Positions 51,021 to 60,106 of a stretch of DNA of 64,000 nucleotides are shown here, in pieces (position 1 is the first letter of the stretch; each line of letters starts with the position of its first letter). The DNA lies in the NCBI GenBank assembly GCA_902779085.1, contig CACYZY010000009.1, positions 28,340 through 92,339 on the forward strand. The letters run 5' to 3'. The position numbers and the translations under genes are program-made. Below the pieces are notes generated by a model. That model was not told the DNA's origin and ran no database searches. It worked only from the letters and a program-made list of their open reading frames with translations. Source of the DNA: an uncultured Bacteroidales bacterium. GTDB taxonomy: Bacteria > Bacteroidota > Bacteroidia > Bacteroidales > Bacteroidaceae.

Positions 51021-52577
51021 TTATTTCCCTAAATTGAAGCGCAAACCCATGTTTAAATTGAAGTTGAAGGGCTTTTCCTGATAGATGGTGGGCAGACTGC
51101 TCTTGTTGTCGAAATAGTATGCCACGCCTGGCTCAGCATAGACGCTCAGTAGTTTAGTAATAGAGAACTGGACACCCGCACTGCCACCAATGGAGATTTG
51201 CCAAGGCTTCTCTTCAACATCTTGACGCACTTTCCTGTCGGCCATGTTGGATGTCATGCTCATGGTGCTCTGCGTGCCTTTTACCACTTTCTCTATCTCT
51301 CCTCCGCCACTGACATAGACATTGAAGCGTCCTGGGCTCCATAATGAATATGCCAAGGATACGGGCACACCTATAAAGTGCAGTTTCTGCTCGCTTTGAA
51401 TCTGTACATTCTCTATCTGAAGTACAAGATCGGACGAGTGATAACTGTAGTCAACGCCTGCCTGCAAACTCCAGCGGTCGTTGAAGTGGTAGCGCATTGA
51501 CAACCCCACCTTTACTGGCTGGCGATGATGGGTATCGACAACCATTGAGTACAAGTGCTGATTGATACTCACCATATAGCCTCCATTGTTGTTGTAGAAA
51601 CCGCGGGTGCGACCGTAATTGCTGCTGTAATTACTAAAGCCACTTATGACTCCTCCGCCATTGTTATAATCCTCCACAGGTGTTGTCGTATTGTTATAGC
51701 CGGGGCTTGTTGGAGGGGTGTAATCTGAATCACCTGGGTGACCATTACCGACACCGCCATCAGTCCCATGACCAGGATGAGTAATGGAAATATAACTAGA
51801 ACTAACATTACTTGAATTAACCACAGAATTAATGAAATTCATGCTGTTCTTCGATAGCCTATTGCCATACATGTAAAAGTCATAGTTGGGACTGCCCAAT
51901 CCTTGCATGCCAGCCACACTGGCACCAATTTCCCAACGCTTGTTGCCCGACTTGTTGCGCTTAGGCTGATAAGATTTGGAAGATGCAGCAGATGGCGTTT
52001 GAGAGACTACCGGAACGGTTGTTGTATATTCAACATCTGACTCCTGTATCAGTTCCTCTTGCTTTGTCTCCTGCACATCGTTCACAATTACAGTAGGGGG
52101 CAACTCGGCATCTATATGCTCACTTTCAGTTGCAGTATCAGGAAGTGTTTCAGCCATCAAGTCCTCTTTTGCTACAGTTGGTGCTGTAGACAACAACTCA
52201 GAGATTTTCCGATTCCTAACCATCTGTTTAGGCTTTGGTGTCGCCATAGCCTCAGCTATTTCATTTTTGGGCTCATCAATGTATGTAGGCAGTGTTTGTG
52301 TCTCAACGGTCTGCTCCTGAGCTACGGGTTTGGGCAGATTATTGTCATCCGTCAGCAAAAGGGTGCCTGTGCCGATGGCCACAGCTACTATGGCAGCCGC
52401 AGCTGCTCCCCTCATCCATAGCGGTATCAAGCGTCGCTGGGTATCACTGGCTTTGTTAACAGGAACCAAGCCGCGATGCTCCATCTCTCGCTGGATATCA
52501 TCCAGCAGACCTTCTGGCGCAGGCTGTTCAAAGTCTGCGAATCGGTCTTGCATGTCTTTCATCCATTGCTCTTTCAT
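51021..52577 (-). CDS. Anti-sigma-like membrane protein with C-terminal beta-barrel
   Basis: The 518-residue protein has a cytoplasmic N-terminus (1-48), a transmembrane helix at about 49-75 ('GAAAAAIVAVAIGTGTLLL'), a long low-complexity linker with many Thr/Ser/Asn, and a C-terminal part (about 340-518) that looks like an outer-membrane beta-barrel (ends 'NLNMGLRFNLGK'). Its start overlaps the ECF sigma stop by 4 bases, so the pair is co-expressed. A trans-envelope regulator that spans both membranes and keeps the sigma factor in check is the likely role. Confidence 0.7.
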   Translation of the reverse strand: MKEQWMKDMQDRFADFEQPAPEGLLDDIQREMEHRGLVPVNKASDTQRRLIPLWMRGAAAAAIVAVAIGTGTLLLTDDNNLPKPVAQEQTVETQTLPTYIDEPKNEIAEAMATPKPKQMVRNRKISELLSTAPTVAKEDLMAETLPDTATESEHIDAELPPTVIVNDVQETKQEELIQESDVEYTTTVPVVSQTPSAASSKSYQPKRNKSGNKRWEIGASVAGMQGLGSPNYDFYMYGNRLSKNSMNFINSVVNSSNVSSSYISITHPGHGTDGGVGNGHPGDSDYTPPTSPGYNNTTTPVEDYNNGGGVISGFSNYSSNYGRTRGFYNNNGGYMVSINQHLYSMVVDTHHRQPVKVGLSMRYHFNDRWSLQAGVDYSYHSSDLVLQIENVQIQSEQKLHFIGVPVSLAYSLWSPGRFNVYVSGGGEIEKVVKGTQSTMSMTSNMADRKVRQDVEEKPWQISIGGSAGVQFSITKLLSVYAEPGVAYYFDNKSSLPTIYQEKPFNFNLNMGLRFNLGK

Positions 52578-53170
52578 CTTGGTTCTTGTTTTTCAGTTAC
52601 GTATTTTTTAATCTTCTTAGCCAGCATTTTCTTGGCCCTTGACAACTGTGAGATGGAGGTCGTCTCCTGTATGCCCAGCAGTTCTGCTATCTCTTTGTGA
52701 GTCCTCCCCTCAATGGCATACAGGTTAAATACTATCCTATTGCCAGGCGGTAAGGCTCTTATCATTTGATACAACACATCAATTGGTATCTTTGGTAGGA
52801 TACTCATATCTTCTTCTGGTTCCTCGCTGACGTCCGTCATCAACTTGTCGTCAAACACCACCAAGCCTTGTCGTCCTTTCTTTTTCAGGAAAGCCAATGA
52901 CTCGTTCACTACAATCTGTCTAAGCCATGCTTTCAGTGAGCCTTCCTCTTTGTAATTGAAGCTACTGCCTTTTGTGAATATCTTGATAAAGCTTTCTTGA
53001 AGTGTGTCTTTTACATCTTCATAATCAATGATATATCGATAGCATACACTCGTAAGGTGACGTGCATAACGGGCATACAACTCCCCCATCACCGAGGCAT
53101 CGCCCCGTTGCAACATCTCAGCAAGTTCGCGCTCACTATGTTTCTGCAGGTCGCTCATATAGTCCGTCAC
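52574..53170 (-). CDS. ECF-type RNA polymerase sigma factor
   Basis: The 198-residue protein has sigma region 2 ('YEDVKDTLQESFIKIF', 'GSLKAWLRQIVVNESLAFLK') and region 4 ('GRTHKEIAELLGIQETTSIS'). Start is ATG 53170 or 53158 (Met5). It would direct RNA polymerase to stress-type promoters. The 45-bp block at 53220-53264 lies 50 bases upstream and recurs before the lipoprotein-serpin operon, so the sigma factor may control both operons, including itself. Confidence 0.92.
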   Translation of the reverse strand: MTDYMSDLQKHSERELAEMLQRGDASVMGELYARYARHLTSVCYRYIIDYEDVKDTLQESFIKIFTKGSSFNYKEEGSLKAWLRQIVVNESLAFLKKKGRQGLVVFDDKLMTDVSEEPEEDMSILPKIPIDVLYQMIRALPPGNRIVFNLYAIEGRTHKEIAELLGIQETTSISQLSRAKKMLAKKIKKYVTEKQEPR

Positions 53171-53219
53171 ATCTTCTCCTCTGCAGGTCCCTTTCTATGT
53201 TCTTTCATGTAAATAAACA

Positions 53220-53264
53220 ACCAAATCCTGTAACCTTGCATGATATTAACACTCTTTAACCTTG
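53220..53264 (-). promoter_or_regulatory. 45-bp conserved block upstream of the ECF operon
   Basis: A block that reads, on the minus strand, GTTAAAGAGTGTTAATATC then [A/T]TGCAAGGTTACAGGATTTGG. It recurs with one base changed at 55516-55560. It lies 50 bases upstream of the sigma start (53170). A shared ECF-dependent promoter is likely. Confidence 0.65.
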
Positions 53265-53294
53265 TGGGCACTCTACGTTAGATTGGCATTATAA

Positions 53295-53322
53295 AATAGG
53301 CGAGGCACAAGCCCCGCCTATT
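53295..53322 (-). terminator. Terminator after the serpin gene
   Basis: AAATAGGCGAGGC and GCCCCGCCTATT pair with one mismatch around ACAA; on the minus strand TTTTATAA follows. It lies about 50 bases after the serpin stop (53371). Confidence 0.6.
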
Positions 53323-53370
53323 GCTTCATTTACTTAGAAGTATTACTAACTTAAAACCAGAATGTAAGTG

Positions 53371-54642
53371 TCAGTTGCCGTAGTAGCCAATGAATAGCGG
53401 GCACTGTGTGTAGCTCTCTACAATAGCATAGAAGAACGGACGATCAAGACGCATCTTTGCTTTTTCCACTTGGATAGGCATTGCTGCACTCACGTGCATG
53501 ATATCTGTAACTGCAGCAGCTTCAGCACCCTCTTCATCTACGAGGAAGAATGTCTTTTGCGTTGCTGCCAAAGCAGAGTCATCGTCAATTCCTTCAATAA
53601 ACGTTATATCATCTTTCAAGAACTTCAATGAAGGATTGATGTTAGCCATATAAGGGAATAGTCTGTTCTCGCAATATTCTGAAGTAAACTTAGGCAAATA
53701 TAATTCCAAATCTACTGTTTTGCTTCCCCAATCTGCACATAGGTCATAATTAAACGCTGCAGGTATGGCCTTAACTGCATCCACTCCTTCTTTAGGAAGA
53801 ATCATCACGAGCTGGAAAGCACCGTCAATAAATGGCTTGGCAGCCAGCTGAAACTCATCGGTCTCCACATAGCTAGTGCGATAATATGTGTGCATTAAAT
53901 CAATATCAGCCGTATGGCCATCTGCATAATAAAAAGGTTGCTTGGTGGTAGCTTCTTTGAGGAATACATCTTCCCAACGCGACTTGAAATATACTGCATT
54001 CATCAGATGGTATAGCTCAGCTGGAACCGTATACTCAAGCATCTTATCTATGCGCCCATTGGTCTGCTCGGCACACCAGGCATTGATGATGCCCACTGTC
54101 TTGGGGTCTCCAAAGTCCATGGCCTCCGCCTTGGCATCATACTTCTCTTTGATGATATTGATGAAGTCACTGCTTGCCTTCTTGTCTTGATTATACCAAA
54201 AAGCATTGGCACTCTTGAAGATGGCAGCCTCGTCTGCCTTCTCAATGCCTGTCATCATGGTTTGGAAGAAGTCGTTGATTTGCTCCTTGGTGTAGTTCTC
54301 CAGTCCCATAGTCTTGAGCACCTCTTTCAAGGTCTCACCCTCCAAGCCGTTGATGAACATACCCAAGTCCACTTCCAGGCTAATTGGGGATATCATCAAG
54401 TTTTCGCGTTCATTACGATTTACATACACCTCCTTAAACAGTTTCCAAGAGAATTCCTGCAACTTGGCATTGATGGCCTGCTGCGTCTCGTTCAGCTCCA
54501 CAGGCTTATAACTGTGCCTTGTCACTGGTTCTTCTGGTTTAGGATCGTAAGGCTTATCAATATCAATTACATCATCCTTGCTGCTGCAACTCCACATGCA
54601 GAGGGCAGCCATGCATCCAATCAATAATGTCTTTGCTTTCAT
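53371..54642 (-). CDS. Serpin-family lipoprotein (protease inhibitor)
   Basis: The 423-residue protein has a lipobox 'CMWSC' and a full serpin fold: 'LMISPISLEVDLGMFINGLE', 'ANAFWYNQDK', 'MNAVYFKSRWEDVF', 'LVMILPKEGVDAV' and 'PFFYAIVESYTQCPLFIGYYG'. The reactive-centre loop hinge reads EEGAEAAAVT; by spacing, the P1 residue is about Ala in '...HVSAAMP', which suggests inhibition of elastase-like proteases. The protein is probably anchored outside the cell. The paralogue lipoprotein gene is just upstream (11 bases) in the same operon. Confidence 0.9.
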   Translation of the reverse strand: MKAKTLLIGCMAALCMWSCSSKDDVIDIDKPYDPKPEEPVTRHSYKPVELNETQQAINAKLQEFSWKLFKEVYVNRNERENLMISPISLEVDLGMFINGLEGETLKEVLKTMGLENYTKEQINDFFQTMMTGIEKADEAAIFKSANAFWYNQDKKASSDFINIIKEKYDAKAEAMDFGDPKTVGIINAWCAEQTNGRIDKMLEYTVPAELYHLMNAVYFKSRWEDVFLKEATTKQPFYYADGHTADIDLMHTYYRTSYVETDEFQLAAKPFIDGAFQLVMILPKEGVDAVKAIPAAFNYDLCADWGSKTVDLELYLPKFTSEYCENRLFPYMANINPSLKFLKDDITFIEGIDDDSALAATQKTFFLVDEEGAEAAAVTDIMHVSAAMPIQVEKAKMRLDRPFFYAIVESYTQCPLFIGYYGN

Positions 54643-54653
54643 AACAAGATGTT

Positions 54654-55469
54654 TTAAAAACTATTGGCATACATAATAATTAACTCGTAATCTTCAAAGT
54701 CATAGTAAGGACTATCTAAATATTTCCTTAGTGATTCAAGACTTGACACTGCATCTTTAAAAGCTTCATACTCCGCAGCTACCATTAATCTTCCAATCAT
54801 TAAACAAGTACTAATGTGGAGCCATCTCAATTCAGGGTCATAATTGAGTCGTTCATTTATCTTGTTCAATGCTTCCTTGACAATCATTTTACATTGATTC
54901 TTATCCAACATGTTATAGATATCAGGCTGAGCTATCAACAACTCGAGTTCAGGTGTGTGGTAGATAGCAGCATCGCAACCTACAGCCTTATAGTTTACAT
55001 ATCTTTCGATCAGGGTGCTTGCAGTTTCTTTCCTTTTAAGCATTTCTGCATAAGCAGTATTTCTATCAAGCATATTAATATATCCGTCTAATATGGAATT
55101 GAAAGCATAATAATCTGATATGAAAGGATAATCAAAGAAAGCTTGGATAACAGCTTCAGTTGAAAGTGATTTTAGGATGTCTTGGGGAATCTTGCAAGCT
55201 TCATAAACACCTAAAAGCCCATGATAGTGTAATTCTTTCCATCCATCTGTGCCAGGTAAACAAGGGTATGTATAGCAATCAGCTGGTCTGACTATCCCCA
55301 TACATTCATCACTTTCTAAAGTCGTTTGATAATCTACAGATCTTGTATTTCCTAGCGACAAGGAATACTTCTCATAATTGACTGTTGGCTCGTCCTTCGA
55401 TTCACTGCAAGATGCCACACAGGCCAGCATCATGCTAGACACTAATAAAAGTTTTGCTTTCATAATCAT
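54654..55469 (-). CDS. Lipoprotein, paralogue family member 3, beside serpin
   Basis: The 271-residue protein has a signal peptide with lipobox 'CVASC' and is highly similar to the 27657 product over its full length: for example 'SDECMGIVRPADCYTYP', 'GTDGWKELH', 'YEACKIPQDILKSLSTEAV' and 'AIYHTPELELLIAQPDIYN'. Function unknown. The first residues may start at Met1 or Met3. It is the first gene of the operon with the serpin and has the ECF-type block 47 bases upstream. Confidence 0.75.
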   Translation of the reverse strand: MIMKAKLLLVSSMMLACVASCSESKDEPTVNYEKYSLSLGNTRSVDYQTTLESDECMGIVRPADCYTYPCLPGTDGWKELHYHGLLGVYEACKIPQDILKSLSTEAVIQAFFDYPFISDYYAFNSILDGYINMLDRNTAYAEMLKRKETASTLIERYVNYKAVGCDAAIYHTPELELLIAQPDIYNMLDKNQCKMIVKEALNKINERLNYDPELRWLHISTCLMIGRLMVAAEYEAFKDAVSSLESLRKYLDSPYYDFEDYELIIMYANSF

Positions 55470-55515
55470 GTTACTTTATTACACAAAGTTAGTTTCTTTA
55501 TCTGTCTATTAAACT

Positions 55516-55560
55516 ACCAAATCCTGTAACCTTGCAAGATATTAACACTCTTTAACCTTG
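55516..55560 (-). promoter_or_regulatory. Second copy of the 45-bp block, upstream of the lipoprotein-serpin operon
   Basis: Identical to 53220-53264 except one base (A for T). Its distance to the start codon (47 bases) is close to the 50 bases in the ECF operon. This argues for a shared promoter rather than chance. Confidence 0.65.
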
Positions 55561-55578
55561 CACTATTAATATACAACA

Positions 55579-55606
55579 GCAGCACCCACGGGGTAGTGGA
55601 TGCTGC
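55579..55606 (-). terminator. Stem-loop after the metallo-beta-lactamase-fold gene
   Basis: GCAGCACCCAC (55579-55589) pairs with GTGGATGCTGC (55596-55606), one mismatch. It lies 60 bases after the 55667 stop on the minus strand, with only a weak T tract. Confidence 0.55.
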
Positions 55607-55666
55607 CGGGTTTATTTGTTGAATTTTTACAGTGATAGCCCTAAAGCCCGCCACTGTGGCTCTCCT

Positions 55667-56599
55667 TTACTTCAGCAATTCAAGCTCCAGACCGCGCTGC
55701 GTTCTGGTCAGGTTGCCCATACCAGGATAAGGCACGTGCATACCTGCCACTGTGAGGCCTTGACTCTCCAGCCAGTTCAGCACTTGGGCACGGCTCTCTG
55801 CTGCCTTTACTGGATCAATGTCATGGCGTGTAGGTATCTCTGGGTGTGGCACCTGCACGGTGGGGAAGTTAATCAGGTCGCCCCAGATAAACAGCTTGCT
55901 GCCGCCATTCTCTACCAGGTAGCAGGTATGCCCCGGTGTGTGACCATAGCTGGCTATGCTCTTTACGCCAGGTATCAGTTCTTCCATCTTCTCTGCCTGC
56001 TGAGGCTCAAACAGGTGCAGCTTGTCCTTGTAAGCCTCTACCACAGCCTGTGCGCCCGCAAAGCCGCGCTGCTGTCCCTCGGGCAGTGAAGCCTGTATCT
56101 TCTTGTCTGTCCAGTAAGCCACCTCTTTCTTTGAGATGTACAGCTCAGCATTAGGGAACACCCGCTGTCCGTCTTTCATCAGTCCGCCTATGTGGTCGCC
56201 ATGCATGTGCGTCAGCAGCACCATGTCCACCAGCTCGGGACTGATGCCCTCTTTAGCCAGGTTCTCCACCAGATGAAATCCCATGCCGCTATCCACTAAT
56301 ATGTTCTTGCCGTTCAGTTTCAGCAGGAAGATGTTGAATGCACTACCTGCCTTGCCCGTAGGTACAAACTCCTTGATGATTTCCTCCGATGCCCCAACCA
56401 GCACGCTCGGGTCACCCGTGTTCTGTCCGTCGCTCAGCAGCACTACCTCTGTACTGCCCAGCGGGTAGTGGTAGATCAGCTGTTCTGTCTCATTTTCACT
56501 TTGTTCAGTTGCCACGCTCTCGCTCTGGCTTGCTTTCTGCTTGCAGCCCTGCAGGCAGAGTAGGCCCATCACCAGGGCCATGATCCATGCTCTTTTCAT
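55667..56599 (-). CDS. Secreted metallo-beta-lactamase-fold lipoprotein
   Basis: The 310-residue protein has a lipobox 'CLQGC' and the MBL signature 'LLTHMHGDHIGGL' (H-x-H-x-D-H), then 'SYGHTPGHTCYLVENG' with the later His and 'FIWGDLINF' with the bridging Asp. It should be a Zn hydrolase on the cell surface or in the periplasm; the substrate (lactone, phosphodiester or other) is not visible. The gene is richer in G+C than its neighbours. It is monocistronic. Confidence 0.9.
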   Translation of the reverse strand: MKRAWIMALVMGLLCLQGCKQKASQSESVATEQSENETEQLIYHYPLGSTEVVLLSDGQNTGDPSVLVGASEEIIKEFVPTGKAGSAFNIFLLKLNGKNILVDSGMGFHLVENLAKEGISPELVDMVLLTHMHGDHIGGLMKDGQRVFPNAELYISKKEVAYWTDKKIQASLPEGQQRGFAGAQAVVEAYKDKLHLFEPQQAEKMEELIPGVKSIASYGHTPGHTCYLVENGGSKLFIWGDLINFPTVQVPHPEIPTRHDIDPVKAAESRAQVLNWLESQGLTVAGMHVPYPGMGNLTRTQRGLELELLK

Positions 56600-56744
56600 A
56601 TTACTTTATTTTAATGACGGGGTGCATTTACCACATGCACTCTCTCTGCAAATATAAGCACTTCTTCTGACAAAGGCTATAAGATTTTTGGTATTTTGCA
56701 AAAAAGATCTTGTGAAGAGTCCGATATTAACCAAAAAATTGTTG

Positions 56745-56752
56745 TACCTTTG
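56745..56752 (+). promoter_or_regulatory. -7 promoter element of the second HU-module operon
   Basis: TACCTTTG; the distance to ATG 56863 is 110 bases. Confidence 0.55.
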
Positions 56753-56862
56753 CGCGCTATCAGATTAGTTCTATAGTATACGGTATTTTTCTTGCTTAGT
56801 CAGGCAGCGATAAGCAGTTACCTATTCACCGAAATACCAAAATTCGTTGCTTGACAGAGATA

Positions 56863-57459
56863 ATGCATTTAATAACAATCAATGGGAAAAAGTATATAGC
56901 TGAGGCAGTCAGCAAGTTGAATGCAATGAGCTTTGGCGATGCCATCCGTGAAATGTCTGATTTACTGTCCACTGCTGATGGTTATGATCCTCCCCTTCTT
57001 TCAACGAATCATCCATACATATCCTTGCAATTCTTGACCGCTTTCAATACACTGGAGAAGCAAGTGGCTCTTCGGGACGTCATCAATGCATTCCTTCCGT
57101 ATGTCAACGAGAACGTAGGCCTGGACTGGTTGCCGCTATACATCGCCTACACCTTTGCGCGTGGCAAGCAATACCTGTTTAAGGACTATGTGGCATTCTT
57201 CACCGACATCGACGCGTTGCTCCCTGGTTTGCTGACGAATGTCAACGAAGCAATGAAACCCAGCTATAACAAGTACAAGAGCCTTATCAAGTCGCTGTCG
57301 GAAGAATGTGGCAGATGGTATGTCTATAACGGCACCAACCTTCCTCCATCGAATGAGTGGACCATCAGCCTTTATCAGTATCATGTGGATGACGACCGCA
57401 GGAAAAATGTGCAAGTACAGGTCCTGTCTCTCCTGAAATCATTTAGAAACATTCTGTAA
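56863..57459 (+). CDS. Unknown protein (198 aa), first gene of the second HU module
   Basis: ATG 56863 is used; an upstream frame to 56851 starts with TTG. I recognise no domain. The protein is hydrophobic in places ('GLDWLPLYIAYTFARGKQYLF') but has no signal peptide. It resembles the accessory genes that precede HU-like genes in Bacteroidales. It has its own promoter, and the ATPase gene follows 194 bases later. Confidence 0.65.
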   Translation: MHLITINGKKYIAEAVSKLNAMSFGDAIREMSDLLSTADGYDPPLLSTNHPYISLQFLTAFNTLEKQVALRDVINAFLPYVNENVGLDWLPLYIAYTFARGKQYLFKDYVAFFTDIDALLPGLLTNVNEAMKPSYNKYKSLIKSLSEECGRWYVYNGTNLPPSNEWTISLYQYHVDDDRRKNVQVQVLSLLKSFRNIL

Positions 57460-57483
57460 TTCGGGTGCCTCTTTACATCGCTC

Positions 57484-57531
57484 ACGGGTGCGGGCGGTGT
57501 TGCATCCCCCTTATTACGGGTGTAGGCGGTG
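57484..57531 (+). repeat. Two imperfect 16-bp direct repeats before the ATPase gene
   Basis: ACGGGTGCGGGCGGTG at 57484-57499 and ACGGGTGTAGGCGGTG at 57516-57531, 32 bases apart, in a GC-rich gap of 193 bases. Possible iteron-like binding sites or chance; they precede an ATPase gene. Confidence 0.4.
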
Positions 57532-57652
57532 CGAGGCCGCTCTTCCACCTGTTTTCGTTCTTTCATGTCTCGCCTTTTGGCGAACTTTGTTACAGTGATT
57601 AGCGCGCATTATCACACAAAAGAAAGTAGAATCAAACAAAAATTAGTAGAAA

Positions 57653-58825
57653 ATGAAAGAAGAAAAGAAACTATTGGCGGACGAGTTGCCCCTGGCGGGA
57701 CAGCTCTCTGCCGTAACGCCACAGTTGCTGAAACTCGATGGCTTTCGCATCACTGCAGAGACCGCGGTGCCCGAGGAGGAGTTCCTCATGCGCATGTATG
57801 GCAAACCGTGCCTGCCAAGGCGTGACCTCACGGCGGTGACGGGTATGGAGAAATGCGGCAAGACATTCTTCACCTCCATGCTGATGGCATGCTGCACGAA
57901 GAGGCAGGTGCTGGAACTGGAACGCATCCGTGAACAGCCGCTGAAGGTGATGTGGTATGACACCGAGCAGAGCCGACAGTCTACCAAGGCCATCTACGTG
58001 GATAGAGTGGGGAGAATGGTACAGCCAAAGGATAGTGACAATGCCGTTATGGATGAAACCAACTATTTGATTTACAATGTACGTGCGTGTACTTACAAGG
58101 AACGTATGGACTATCTGCTGACGGGCATCGATACCTATCATCCCGACTTGGTGATTATTGACAATGTGAGTGACCTGCTGCCGAGCGTGAACGATGCCGA
58201 TGAGTCGCAGCGGGTGATTGCCCAGCTCATGGAACTGGCGACCATGGGCAACTGCAACATTGTGGTGGTGATACACGTCAACCGCTCGGGTGACAAGCGT
58301 AACCTGCGAGGATGGTTGGGAACGGAGGTGCTCCACAAGTCGTTCGAGGTGTTCTACTGTGAACAGGTGACCAGTAGTGAACTCTATTCTGTAGAGCAAC
58401 TGCTGACGCGAAAGTATCGCATGCCCGAGAAAATGTATTACCGTATCACTGACGAGGGGTTGCCTGAAGAGTCGGATAAGCCATCATTGCTGTCAGATGA
58501 TGATGACAACGCACAACCACGCAGGAAATCAAATCTATACATAAGCAGTAAACAGGTGGGTTCGTTCAATCAGAAGTATATCATACAGAATGAATCCAAT
58601 GCTGAGAAACCTTATGATTGGAATGTGAAAATGCTGTTTGCCGATGCGATGGGTGGCTGTTCATGCATCTCTCCTGATATGCTGCGTGATAAGGTGATGG
58701 AGCTGAGTCATATCCAGATGACACACTATTACGACAAAGTGTTCAAGGAAGCGGAGTCGCGAGGAGTCGTTACTACAACCCTCGATAAGGCAGGTCGTGT
58801 GGTGGTTATCTCTACCCCTACCTAA
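57653..58825 (+). CDS. RecA/RepA-like ATPase of the HU module
   Basis: The 390-residue protein has Walker A 'GMEKCGKTFF' (G-x4-GKT) at about 66-75 and Walker B 'LVIIDNVSDLL' (about 163-173), with 'HVNRSGDKRNLRGWLG' beyond. It resembles the RepA/RecA-like hexameric ATPases of plasmids and satellite elements. It has no DNA-binding motif that I can place. The long stem-loop at 58820-58905 follows its stop. It starts the run of ATPase, Toprim-like, DUF4248, HU, smalltalk, amidase. Confidence 0.75.
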   Translation: MKEEKKLLADELPLAGQLSAVTPQLLKLDGFRITAETAVPEEEFLMRMYGKPCLPRRDLTAVTGMEKCGKTFFTSMLMACCTKRQVLELERIREQPLKVMWYDTEQSRQSTKAIYVDRVGRMVQPKDSDNAVMDETNYLIYNVRACTYKERMDYLLTGIDTYHPDLVIIDNVSDLLPSVNDADESQRVIAQLMELATMGNCNIVVVIHVNRSGDKRNLRGWLGTEVLHKSFEVFYCEQVTSSELYSVEQLLTRKYRMPEKMYYRITDEGLPEESDKPSLLSDDDDNAQPRRKSNLYISSKQVGSFNQKYIIQNESNAEKPYDWNVKMLFADAMGGCSCISPDMLRDKVMELSHIQMTHYYDKVFKEAESRGVVTTTLDKAGRVVVISTPT

Positions 58826-58905
58826 CCCCCTTCTTACTATAGCCCATACCCTCTCTTTAGAGAGAGAGGGGTATGGCTATATAAGGAAGGGGTGTAGGGG
58901 GTAGG
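58820..58905 (+). repeat. Long imperfect inverted repeat (stem-loop) after the ATPase gene
   Basis: The arm 'CCTAACCCCCTTCTTACTAT' (58821-58840) with AGCCCATACCCTCTCT finds a matching inverse arm 'AGAGAGAGGGGTATGGCTAT', then GGAAGGGGTGTAGGGGGTAGG. The inner palindrome is nearly perfect. It could be a transcription attenuator between the ATPase and Toprim-like genes. Confidence 0.6.
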
Positions 58906-58965
58906 AGATACCACACTCCCTGGGCAGACAAGAATTCAAGAAAAAAACAGCAAAAAGAAACAACG

Positions 58966-59898
58966 ATGACTGGATTTGAAAACATGCACCCTGCTCATCT
59001 TGCAACGGCTACGGAACATGGCCAGCACTACTTATGTCCCCCTATATCGAATGCCGACGATTCGAAACGACCTGCCAGTGTGTTGCCTGAGTTAGGCATT
59101 TCACTCAAGGCGATTGGTCGTGATATAGGACTGGATATTTTTGTGAGGGATGGTGAATTGCTGACGCATCCACTGCCTTCGCCGACAGGCTGCCAACGGG
59201 CCATGTGGCGCAAGAGCCTGACAATCAATAGCAGTTTTTGCCGTGCGTTGGTGCAAAGTCGCTATCTCAGTTGGCAGCAGATGGTCGATGCCGTGTGCCG
59301 CTACCGTCTTGGTGGCACCCGATCGGGACGCGTCATCTTCTGGCAAATCGACAATTACGAGCGTATCTGCGACGGAAAGGTGATGAGCTATGGGCCCGAC
59401 TGCCACCGCCGCAAGGAGAAGGAATACACTCCCACCTGGGTGAGTGCGTTGCTGACCAAGCGGCATGGAGGCAAGCAGGAGGGTGACATAGTACGTCACT
59501 GCCTGTTTGGGTTGCATCTGTTGAAAGACCGTGACCTGCAACCTGTGGCAGTGGTGGAGGCTGAGAAAACGGCCGTGATACTTTCGGCTTATTATCCGCA
59601 GTACGTTTGGCTGGCAACAGGCGGACTCTTTGAGGTGCAGCCCGAGAAGTTCCGTCCGCTCAAAGGTCGCAAGGTCATCCTCTTTCCCGACACCGATCCT
59701 GACGGCAAGGCCTACGCCTACTGGTATGAGGCGGCGCAGCTCGTCATGGCGCAGCCTTACTGGGAGGACTCGCCACCTATCCGTGTGAGTGCCCTCTTGG
59801 AGCAGCATGCCACGCCCGAGCAGAAAAGTCGCAAAATCGATCTCGTGGAGTTTATAACAGAATCAAAAGAAAAATATCATTATCATGGAAAATTTTAA
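58966..59898 (+). CDS. Toprim-like / DUF6371-type protein
   Basis: The 310-residue protein has a central Toprim-like part with 'VAVVEAEKTAVILSAYYP' (Glu), then 'VILFPDTDPDGKAYAYW' (Asp pair). The N-terminal part holds 'HYLCPP' and a pattern like zinc-binding primases, with DUF6371 as a probable label. It probably acts in replication or DNA handling of a mobile or satellite element. The 3' end overlaps DUF4248 by 14 bases, so they are co-translated. Confidence 0.65.
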   Translation: MTGFENMHPAHLATATEHGQHYLCPPISNADDSKRPASVLPELGISLKAIGRDIGLDIFVRDGELLTHPLPSPTGCQRAMWRKSLTINSSFCRALVQSRYLSWQQMVDAVCRYRLGGTRSGRVIFWQIDNYERICDGKVMSYGPDCHRRKEKEYTPTWVSALLTKRHGGKQEGDIVRHCLFGLHLLKDRDLQPVAVVEAEKTAVILSAYYPQYVWLATGGLFEVQPEKFRPLKGRKVILFPDTDPDGKAYAYWYEAAQLVMAQPYWEDSPPIRVSALLEQHATPEQKSRKIDLVEFITESKEKYHYHGKF

Positions 59899-60106
59899 GA
59901 TTAAAACCTATGGCAAGTCCGAACTGGCATTGATGTATTTCCCCAATGCACAGTCGAAGATAGCAGCGTTGCAGAACCTCCACTACTGGATATCCCGTAA
60001 TGAAAAGCTGGTGTTTGAGCTGAACAACTGCGGTACTCCAGCCAAAGCGAAGTTCTTTACGCCTCGAGAGGTAATGCTGATTGTGGCACATCTTGGTGAG
60101 CCGTGA
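59885..60106 (+). CDS. DUF4248 protein
   Basis: The 73-residue protein ('MENFKIKTYGKSELALMYFP', then 'AKAKFFTPREVMLIVAHLG') matches DUF4248, a short Bacteroidales family that regularly precedes the HU-like gene. The 'FTPREVMLI' end resembles a helix-turn-helix, so it may be a DNA-binding regulator. Its start is inside the previous gene. Confidence 0.85.
   Translation: MENFKIKTYGKSELALMYFPNAQSKIAALQNLHYWISRNEKLVFELNNCGTPAKAKFFTPREVMLIVAHLGEP

Noticed and set aside
57484-57531. Iteron cluster marking a replication origin
   Set aside because: There are only two imperfect copies, and no AT-rich unwinding region or DnaA box was seen, so I list it only as a repeat.
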